A stretch of DNA of 10,007 bases from Alistipes sp. (GTDB lineage: Bacteria; Bacteroidota; Bacteroidia; Bacteroidales; Rikenellaceae). This document shows positions 4,979 through 10,007 of the stretch, one piece after another. A program made the position numbers and the translations under genes. The stretch covers positions 1 to 10,007 of the forward strand of contig JAFOCZ010000157.1 in assembly GCA_017380955.1 (NCBI GenBank), given 5' to 3'. The notes beneath the pieces are model-generated. The model made no database searches. It saw only the letters and a list, made by a program, of their open reading frames with translations, and was not told the origin of the DNA. Within the stretch, counting starts at the first letter, position 1. Each line of letters starts with the position of its first letter.

Positions 4979-7225
4979 CTAAGTATTGAGCAGGCGCTTA
5001 ACACGCTCAATACCCTTAATCTTGCGGATGTTGTCGAGCAACATATTCAGACTATCGATATCCTGAACATAGAGACTGATAGTTCCCTCGAAGATTCCGT
5101 CGTGAGACTGAATAGAGATAGCGCGCATATTTATGCTGAAGTCCGCGGTTATGACCTTCGTCAAATCGAGCACGATACTTGGGCGGTCGATGCCATATAT
5201 CTCCACCGAGGCGAGATACGACACCGCCTTCTGCTGTGACCATCGTATATCCTGCTCGCGGATGATATTCTCGCCGTACTGCGCTGCGAGACGTATGAGT
5301 TTGTCGCATGTAGACTTATGCACGATGATATGTCCCGACTGCGGATCACGATAGCCGACTACCCTATCTCCGGGTATTGGCTCGCAGCACTCCGCCATCT
5401 CGAACACCGGCTCGTGTGGTGCGTTCTCATCAACAGCGAGGGTGTCGTCGAGGGTCGTAGCATCGTCATCCAAATCCTCATCACCGGTTGTAGTAGTTCC
5501 TGGAATCAGAAGTTTCCAAAACTTGAGAATCTTGCGCGATGCGTTCTCCTTGAGCAGTTGCTCGAGGTTGTCGAGTTTTATGATTCCCGCGCCAATCTTG
5601 CTATACAACTCATCCTTGTTTCGGCACTCATACGCCGCCATAAGTTTTCGCAACACACGGCCGTTGAGCGTGACGTTATACTCCGCCAACGACTCCTCGA
5701 GGTGGCGCATACCATACTCTATGTTATCCTGACGCTCACCCTTGAGCCAATCCTGAATGGTCTGTCGTGCCTTGCTTGTGATGACCACATCAAGCCACTC
5801 TGCCTTTGGGCGTGCCGACTCCGCGGTGATAATCTCCACCTGATCGCCAGTATTCAGGCGCGTCGTTATAGGCTGTGTGCGATGGTTGACCTTAGCGCCT
5901 ATGGCGTGGTTGCCGATGTTGGTGTGAATCTCATACGCAAAGTCGAGTACCGTAGCGCCATAAGGCATAGTGTGCGCATCGCCCTTGGGCGTAAAGACCA
6001 CGATATCGCGCTTGTAGAGGCTCAACTTGAAGTTGTCGAGGAACTCGTGTGCGCTTTCGGTAGGGCTATTCAGCGCATCACGCACCTGACGTAGCCACTT
6101 ATCCAGACCATCCTCCTCCTGGGCTATGGTCTGATGCTTATACTTCCAATGTGCTGCGAAGCCTCGCTCCGCGATGTCATCCATACGCTGTGTGCGCACC
6201 TGCACCTCCACCCATATGCCATCAGGGCCCATCACCGTAGAGTGCAGAGCCTCGTAGCCATTGGACTTTGGCATACTTATCCAGTCACGCAAGCGGTCGG
6301 GATGTGGCTTGTAGATATCCGTAACGCAGGAGTATATCTGCCAGCACTGCGTCTTCTCCGATGGGAATGGCGTAGTCTTGAAGATGATGCGTATGGCGAA
6401 GAGGTCGTATACCTCCTCGAAAGGTATGTTCTTGCGGCGCATCTTATTCCAGATGGAGTAGATGCTCTTGACACGCGCCGTCATCTCATACTGGAACTTA
6501 TTCTTGTCGAGTACCGCACGTATAGGTGCCATAAACTTCTCGATGTATGCCTGACGCTCAGTCTCCGTATCGTCAATCTTACGCGTTATCTCCTCATACT
6601 CCTCGGGGAAGCGGTAACGCATACACAAATCCTCCAACTCACTCTTTATGGCGTGGAGACCGAGACGGTGCGCCAACGGCACAAAGAGGTATATGGTCTC
6701 ACTCGTAATCTTTATCTGCTTGTTGTGAGGCATAGCGCCGAGGGTGCGCATATTGTGCAGACGGTCGGCAATCTTGATGATTATGACACGCACATCGTCC
6801 GACAACGTCAACAGCACCTTACGGAAATACTCCGCCTGCTCCGAACTATCGGTGTTGAAGACTCCCGACATCTTGGTAAGTCCATCGACCATCGAGGCAA
6901 TCTTTGGCGAGAAGATTCGTGATATATCCTCCAAGGTATACTCCGTATCCTCCACCACGTCGTGGAGCAATGCCGCCACAACGCTCTTCTTGCCGAGGCC
7001 TATCTCCCTCACGGCGATAAGCGCCACCTCTATTGGGTGTATGACATAAGGCTCTCCGGAGCGTCGTCGAACGCCCTTATGCGCCTCCTTAGCGAGGAAG
7101 AATGCACGTCGCACAAACTGCCAATCATCCTCTCTGCGGAACACCTTAGCCTTGCGGCACGCCTCCTCGAGTTCTTGCCACTTCTCCTCTATCAATATCT
7201 CATCTGCGGGTGAATACTCTACCAT
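4979..7225 (-). CDS. rel: Bifunctional-type Rel/SpoT (p)ppGpp synthetase/hydrolase
   Basis: A 748-residue long RSH enzyme that makes and degrades (p)ppGpp in the stringent response. Domains in order: HD hydrolase (about 35-190) with intact HDVVEDT (88-94) and DRLHN (154-158); synthetase (about 250-365) with RVKSIYSIWNKM (251-262), YDLFAIRI (273-280), the substrate loop GYEALH (323-328) and EVQVRT (340-345); TGS (about 405-466); a CC/zinc-finger region with CCEPIPGDRVVGY (613-625), H636 and C640; and a C-terminal ACT domain (about 666-745). At the position that separates RXKD enzymes (Rel, SpoT) from EXDD RelA it has RLRD (311-314), a conservative form of the bifunctional motif. The ATG at 7225 gives a full N-terminus. 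It is downstream of recA across a 180-bp gap with three hairpins; no canonical promoter was found there. Confidence 0.96.
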   Translation of the reverse strand: MVEYSPADEILIEEKWQELEEACRKAKVFRREDDWQFVRRAFFLAKEAHKGVRRRSGEPYVIHPIEVALIAVREIGLGKKSVVAALLHDVVEDTEYTLEDISRIFSPKIASMVDGLTKMSGVFNTDSSEQAEYFRKVLLTLSDDVRVIIIKIADRLHNMRTLGAMPHNKQIKITSETIYLFVPLAHRLGLHAIKSELEDLCMRYRFPEEYEEITRKIDDTETERQAYIEKFMAPIRAVLDKNKFQYEMTARVKSIYSIWNKMRRKNIPFEEVYDLFAIRIIFKTTPFPSEKTQCWQIYSCVTDIYKPHPDRLRDWISMPKSNGYEALHSTVMGPDGIWVEVQVRTQRMDDIAERGFAAHWKYKHQTIAQEEDGLDKWLRQVRDALNSPTESAHEFLDNFKLSLYKRDIVVFTPKGDAHTMPYGATVLDFAYEIHTNIGNHAIGAKVNHRTQPITTRLNTGDQVEIITAESARPKAEWLDVVITSKARQTIQDWLKGERQDNIEYGMRHLEESLAEYNVTLNGRVLRKLMAAYECRNKDELYSKIGAGIIKLDNLEQLLKENASRKILKFWKLLIPGTTTTGDEDLDDDATTLDDTLAVDENAPHEPVFEMAECCEPIPGDRVVGYRDPQSGHIIVHKSTCDKLIRLAAQYGENIIREQDIRWSQQKAVSYLASVEIYGIDRPSIVLDLTKVITADFSINMRAISIQSHDGIFEGTISLYVQDIDSLNMLLDNIRKIKGIERVKRLLNT

Positions 7226-7262
7226 AGCCTTATATCATTGGTGTTTATATAATACGCCAAAT

Positions 7263-7286
7263 CACGGCTACCATACGATAGCCGTG
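7263..7286 (-). other. Perfect hairpin in the rel leader region
   Basis: CACGGCTA (7263-7270) and TAGCCGTG (7279-7286) form a perfect 8-bp stem with an 8-nt loop, 37 nt upstream of the rel ATG. Read on the minus strand it is followed by ATTTGGCG, not a T-tract, so it is not a standard terminator in that direction. It may be a leader structure or an operator. Confidence 0.45.
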
Positions 7287-7306
7287 TTTGGGTTGTTTAT
7301 TTATCC

Positions 7307-7338
7307 GTTGATAGTCTCGCAAACTGCTTACTATCAAC
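7307..7338 (-). other. Perfect 9-bp inverted repeat between recA and rel
   Basis: GTTGATAGT (7307-7315) and ACTATCAAC (7330-7338) pair perfectly around a 14-nt loop. No T-tract follows. Role unknown. Confidence 0.45.
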
Positions 7339-7355
7339 TAATTAACTATTGTCAA

Positions 7356-7396
7356 TACCACCCCTTCCCTGATTGATTCTAAGATAGAAGGTGGTA
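7356..7396 (-). terminator. Possible recA terminator hairpin
   Basis: On the minus strand TACCACCTTC (7396-7387) pairs with GAA-GG-GGTGGTA (7367-7356, 2-nt bulge) around a loop of about 19 nt, beginning 10 nt after the recA stop. The following sequence TTGACAATAG is poor in T, so termination may be partial and rel could receive read-through. Confidence 0.4.
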
Positions 7397-7405
7397 GATG
7401 CCATC

Positions 7406-8419
7406 TTATCTCTCCGAATCAGCCATTGCGGCGCGTACTCGGAGTTCAATCTCCTCCATCAACGCTGCGTCGTTCTTCAACGCCTCCTTCACAGCGTCGC
7501 GACCCTGACCAATCTTGCGATCGCCATATGAGAACCACGAGCCTGACTTCTTGATAATCTCAAAGTCCACGCCAAGGTCGATGATCTCACCAAGTTTAGA
7601 GATACCCTCGCCAAACATAATGTCGAACTCCGCCTTCTTGAATGGAGGTGCCACCTTGTTCTTGACAACCTTAACCTTGGTGCGTGTACCGAGTTGCTCC
7701 TCACCATCCTTGATAACCGATGAACGGCGGATGTCGATACGCACTGAGGCGTAGAACTTGAGGGCGTTACCACCGGTGGTAGTCTCAGGGTTGCCATATA
7801 CAACGCCAATCTTATCACGCAACTGGTTGATGAAGATACATACTGTCTTAGTCTTTGATATAGAGGCTGTTAACTTACGCAATGCCTGAGACATAAGACG
7901 TGCCTGAAGACCCATCTTCGAGTCACCCATATCGCCCTCAATCTCGGCCTTTGGCGTAAGCGCCGCCACAGAGTCGATGACGATGATGTCGATAGCACTT
8001 GAGCGGATGAGGGTGTCGGCAATCTCCAACGCCTGCTCACCATTATCGGGCTGCGACACGAGGAGGTTATCCACGTCGACGCCCAACTTCTGAGCATAGT
8101 AAGGGTCGAAGGCGTGCTCAGCATCTATGAACGCCGCGATACCTCCCGACTTCTGAGCCTCGGCAATAGCGTGGATGGCAAGAGTGGTCTTACCTGATGA
8201 CTCAGGACCGAAAATCTCAATCACACGACCCTTAGGGTAGCCACCAACACCCAACGCCATATCGAGGGTTATAGAACCTGTAGGGATCACCGGAACATCG
8301 GCAACAGTATCGCTCGACATACGCATAATCGAGCCCTTGCCAAAGTCCTTCTCAATCTTATCCATCACTGCCGACAACACCTTGAGTTTGTCAGCATTTA
8401 CCTGTACTTTCTCTGCCAT
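7406..8419 (-). CDS. recA: RecA recombinase
   Basis: The strand-exchange ATPase of homologous recombination. The 337 residues are near the usual length (about 340-350). Visible landmarks: N-terminal oligomerisation helix (1-30), MAW region (VIPTGSITLD, 44-53), Walker A GPESSGKTT (71-79), Walker B IDIIVIDS (143-150), loop L1 with EGDMGD (161-166), loop L2 with GNPETTTGG (209-217), and a short acidic C-terminus. The start is 31 bp after the bcp stop with no promoter box in between, so recA is probably transcribed from the bcp promoter. I recall the bcp-recA linkage being reported from Bacteroides. No LexA-type SOS box familiar from Proteobacteria is present. Confidence 0.99.
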   Translation of the reverse strand: MAEKVQVNADKLKVLSAVMDKIEKDFGKGSIMRMSSDTVADVPVIPTGSITLDMALGVGGYPKGRVIEIFGPESSGKTTLAIHAIAEAQKSGGIAAFIDAEHAFDPYYAQKLGVDVDNLLVSQPDNGEQALEIADTLIRSSAIDIIVIDSVAALTPKAEIEGDMGDSKMGLQARLMSQALRKLTASISKTKTVCIFINQLRDKIGVVYGNPETTTGGNALKFYASVRIDIRRSSVIKDGEEQLGTRTKVKVVKNKVAPPFKKAEFDIMFGEGISKLGEIIDLGVDFEIIKKSGSWFSYGDRKIGQGRDAVKEALKNDAALMEEIELRVRAAMADSER

Positions 8420-8450
8420 ATATAGTATCTGTTTTTAAATTTCCAATCTG

Positions 8451-8915
8451 TTACTCTCCCAAGAGTTTGATAATCTGACCAAAGGAGTCCTTGGTATCCA
8501 CCTTTGTGATGATGTGTGTTATGCGTGCCTCGGCATCGAGGAGGAATGTGGTGCGCACGATGCCCATATACTCCCTGCCACACATCTTCTTCAAGCGCCA
8601 TACGCCCAACGCCTCCGACAACGAGTGGTCGGCATCGGAGAGGAGTGTGAAGTTAAGGTCGTGCTTGGTGCAAAATCCCTGGTGTGACTTCACAGAGTCG
8701 GGACTCACACCCACAATCTTATATCCGCGGCGCTGCAACTCCTCCTTGCCATCTCTGAGGCTCTTGGCCTCGAGCGTACATCCCGAGGTGTTATCCTTTG
8801 GGTAGAAGTAAAGCACTGTTGGTGAGCCCTTGAGGTTCTCGAGGCCAAAAGCCTCGCCCTTGTCTGTTACGCTCTGAAACTCGGGGAGCATATCCCCTAT
8901 CTTTATATTACTCAT
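8451..8915 (-). CDS. bcp: PrxQ/BCP-type thiol peroxiredoxin
   Basis: A 154-residue cytosolic peroxidase that reduces H2O2 and organic hydroperoxides using thioredoxin-like donors. The peroxidatic site is FYPKDNTSGCTLEAKSLRD (37-55), with C46 as peroxidatic cysteine. The common PrxQ resolving Cys five residues later is replaced by K51. C82 (in QGFCTKHDL) lies 36 residues after C46, the arrangement I know from the PrxQ-beta subgroup in which the resolving Cys sits in helix 3; C112 is another candidate. RTTFLLD (121-127) contains the conserved active-site Arg. It is the first gene of a probable bcp-recA operon, with a promoter box about 40 bp upstream and a palindrome over the -33 region. The context suggests joint control of peroxide defence and DNA repair. 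Confidence 0.95.
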   Translation of the reverse strand: MSNIKIGDMLPEFQSVTDKGEAFGLENLKGSPTVLYFYPKDNTSGCTLEAKSLRDGKEELQRRGYKIVGVSPDSVKSHQGFCTKHDLNFTLLSDADHSLSEALGVWRLKKMCGREYMGIVRTTFLLDAEARITHIITKVDTKDSFGQIIKLLGE

Positions 8916-8954
8916 AATCGTTATTGTGTTTTATCTCATTTCTCAATTTCAACC

Positions 8955-8962
8955 CAAAGTTA
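8955..8962 (-). promoter_or_regulatory. -7 box of the bcp-recA promoter
   Basis: TAACTTTG on the minus strand is an exact TAnnTTTG box. The start site should fall near 8950, giving a leader of about 35 nt. The -33 region has no clear TTTG; its place is taken by the palindrome at 8970-8986. Confidence 0.6.
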
Positions 8963-8969
8963 CTCTTTT

Positions 8970-8986
8970 TTTCCTAAATTAGGAAA
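8970..8986. promoter_or_regulatory. 17-bp perfect palindrome at the bcp-recA promoter, putative operator
   Basis: TTTCCTAA-A-TTAGGAAA is perfectly symmetric around 8978. It covers the -33 element of the bcp promoter, with its near edge 7 bp upstream of the -7 box. This position suits a repressor or an activator that replaces the weak -33. The regulator is unknown; redox or DNA-damage control is an inference from the genes served. Confidence 0.55.
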
Positions 8987-9034
8987 TATAACCCATACTT
9001 TTTACCTATATCGCGATAAGCAAAATTTATCGGG

Positions 9035-9256
9035 TTACTCGCTGAGGCTTATGGTCACCTGCTGGTGAAACTCCGCCACGCTATTGTTGAGACGTGCACG
9101 GCACACAGGGCAGCGGATGGCACACTCGGTGTCGACGTGGTCGGCGAGGTGGAGATGTGTGTTCTTGCTACGAACAACGATGGTTGTGTGGTACTCGCTA
9201 TGCGCTCCACAAGCGCGACAATCTATTGCATAATTTAGTCCCATAGTAGTAGTCAT
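9035..9256 (-). CDS. Small CxxC/CxxC protein, putative zinc ribbon, function unknown
   Basis: I do not recognise this family. The 73 residues hold DCRACG (C13, C16) and CAIRCPVC (C45, C49, C52), two CxxC knuckles 32 residues apart as in small zinc ribbons, plus several His (19, 23, 34, 36, 40). There is no signal peptide or membrane segment, so it should be cytosolic. The frame is open to an ATG at 9373, but that codon lies inside the terminator hairpin of the upstream gene and the extra 39 residues are hydrophobic and unlike the rest. The ATG at 9256 has an A-rich leader typical of Bacteroidota; the ATG at 9244 is an alternative. It is a single gene between the FKBP terminator and the bcp-recA unit. 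It might bind nucleic acid or a protein partner. Confidence 0.65.
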   Translation of the reverse strand: MTTTMGLNYAIDCRACGAHSEYHTTIVVRSKNTHLHLADHVDTECAIRCPVCRARLNNSVAEFHQQVTISLSE

Positions 9257-9284
9257 TTTTAGTGTTAGTTTGTTTTTCACGATG

Positions 9285-9319
9285 CAAAGTAACCACCATA
9301 TTTTGACAGGTTGTGTCAA
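9285..9319 (-). promoter_or_regulatory. Weak promoter and dyad upstream of the small CxxC gene
   Basis: TTACTTTG (9292-9285, minus strand) misses the TAnnTTTG consensus by one base and would give a leader of about 25 nt. Just upstream, TTGACA (9303-9308) and TGTCAA (9314-9319) form a 6-bp dyad with a 5-bp spacer where an activator or repressor could sit. A -33 TTG at standard spacing is not clear. Confidence 0.35.
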
Positions 9320-9354
9320 CGATAAAAAAGTTGCAATTTTTCGCACAAGAGCAC

Positions 9355-9383
9355 AAAAAAAAGGAGCATCCAATGGACACTCC
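9355..9383 (-). terminator. Terminator of the FKBP gene
   Basis: On the minus strand GGAGTGTCC (9383-9375) pairs with GGATGCTCC (9371-9363) in a 9-bp stem with two G-U pairs and a 3-nt loop, followed by eight T (9362-9355). It starts 24 nt after the FKBP stop. Confidence 0.9.
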
Positions 9384-9407
9384 TATGATATTATTATATA
9401 AAGAAGA

Positions 9408-10007
9408 CTACTTCACATCCTCACCCTTTACAGGCTTTACCGTGATAGGCTTCACAACCTTAACACCCTTACCACTCTCGTTGCTCTGCTCTGCGTCGAG
9501 AGACTTCTCGGCAGCGTTGATAGATGGATTACCCTCGAGTCTTTTAGGTGCCTTCTTCGAGAACTTTGGAGCCATAATCTGCTTTGCAGCAATCTCCTCC
9601 TCCGAAGGACCATAAGCCACACTATTGAGGTGGATGGTCATAACGATAGGCTCATTAGGCGACACAACCTTATTACCACGGCTGCCGTATGCCAACGATG
9701 CAGGAATCCACAATGTGATGTCGCCACCCTCGCTGGCCTTCTGGATACCATACTTCGAGCCCTTGATGATAGCGCGGTCGAGGACCACCTTCAAGTTCTC
9801 GGTAGTCTCCAACTGACCCTTGATACGCTCTATGCGCATCTCACGCATCTCGGGAGCAGATGTGGTATCTGCCTCGGCCTCTGCCAAAGCGCTTTTGAGG
9901 GTCTCAACACGCTCGTTGTGAGACTCCACAACATCACCACGCATAGTGTATACATCGTATGTGAACGACACTGTATCGCGGAGTGACTGTGGCGACTTGC
10001 CATTACC
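9408..10007 (-). CDS. FKBP-type peptidyl-prolyl isomerase, 5' end outside window
   Basis: The frame is open to the right edge. An internal GTG at 9971 could be taken as a start, but the codons before it (GNGKSPQSLRDT) read as the normal FKBP lead-in to VSFTYDVYTMRGDVVES, so the true start is beyond 10007. The domain is split: that first strand region (visible residues 13-29) is followed by a charged, probably helical stretch (about 30-75), then the classic second half with GGDITLWIPASLAYG (94-108) and EPIVMTIHLNSV (119-130). FKBPs catalyse proline cis-trans isomerisation and often act as envelope chaperones in this phylum, but no signal peptide can be judged. The tail (about 140-199) is rich in Lys, Ser and Glu and looks disordered. 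A strong terminator follows, so it ends its transcription unit. Confidence 0.85.
   Translation of the reverse strand, partial: GNGKSPQSLRDTVSFTYDVYTMRGDVVESHNERVETLKSALAEAEADTTSAPEMREMRIERIKGQLETTENLKVVLDRAIIKGSKYGIQKASEGGDITLWIPASLAYGSRGNKVVSPNEPIVMTIHLNSVAYGPSEEEIAAKQIMAPKFSKKAPKRLEGNPSINAAEKSLDAEQSNESGKGVKVVKPITVKPVKGEDVK

Noticed and set aside
5318..6094. 258-residue plus-strand ORF
   Set aside because: It is antisense to rel, which has full domain support; the long frame follows from rel codon use.
6134..6922. 262-residue plus-strand ORF
   Set aside because: Also antisense to the rel synthetase and HD domains; no recognisable motif.
9257..9373. N-terminal extension of the small CxxC protein to the ATG at 9373
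   Set aside because: That ATG is in the FKBP terminator hairpin and the probable promoter lies downstream of it.
9408..9971. GTG at 9971 as the FKBP start
   Set aside because: The frame continues to the window edge with residues that fit the FKBP domain, so the gene is truncated by the window.
1..10007. CRISPR array, tRNA, rRNA or transposase gene
   Set aside because: No regular repeat-spacer pattern, no cloverleaf or rRNA-like segment and no transposase or integrase motif was found on either strand.

Overview
The window looks like a chromosomal segment of a Bacteroidota species, most likely order Bacteroidales. The main support is promoter architecture: two of the three clearest promoters carry exact TAnnTTTG -7 boxes with a TTTG or TTG element about 19-20 bp upstream, there is little Shine-Dalgarno sequence, and the gene families (RLRD-type Rel/SpoT, bcp next to recA, XRE regulator with an NPDWLLLGRGP signature) fit that phylum. 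Genes are moderately GC-rich and favour GAG/AAG codons, while spacers are very AT-rich. The genus cannot be fixed from this sequence.

Left block, plus strand (1-3023): the C-terminal part of an IdeS/Mac-type cysteine endopeptidase (5' end outside the window), a 121-bp MITE-like intergenic element, a strong terminator whose T-tract merges into the uvrB promoter, then uvrB with its own terminator. The inferred uvrB start lies only 4 bp after the -7 box, so its mRNA is probably leaderless.

Centre (3024-4407): convergent terminators, a small minus-strand XRE regulator, and an AT-rich spacer of about 650 bp crowded with short dyads (TTACA-NN-TGTAA and relatives). The same half-site overlaps the XRE promoter, which suggests autoregulation. 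All genes left of about 3 kb read rightwards and all genes right of it read leftwards.

Right block, minus strand (4326-10007), in order of transcription: an FKBP-type prolyl isomerase (5' end outside the window) with a strong terminator; a small CxxC/CxxC protein; bcp (PrxQ peroxiredoxin) and recA as a probable two-gene operon with a 17-bp palindrome over its -33 region; a bifunctional-type Rel/SpoT (p)ppGpp enzyme; and a HIT-family nucleotide hydrolase with its terminator. Functionally the window joins DNA repair (uvrB, recA), peroxide defence (bcp) and the stringent response (rel), i.e. a stress and genome-maintenance neighbourhood of ordinary chromosomal genes. The least explained parts are the dyad-rich spacer at 3770-4272, the MITE-like repeat at 624-744, the hairpin-rich gaps on both sides of rel, and the small zinc-ribbon-like protein. 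No tRNA, rRNA, CRISPR array or transposase gene was seen.
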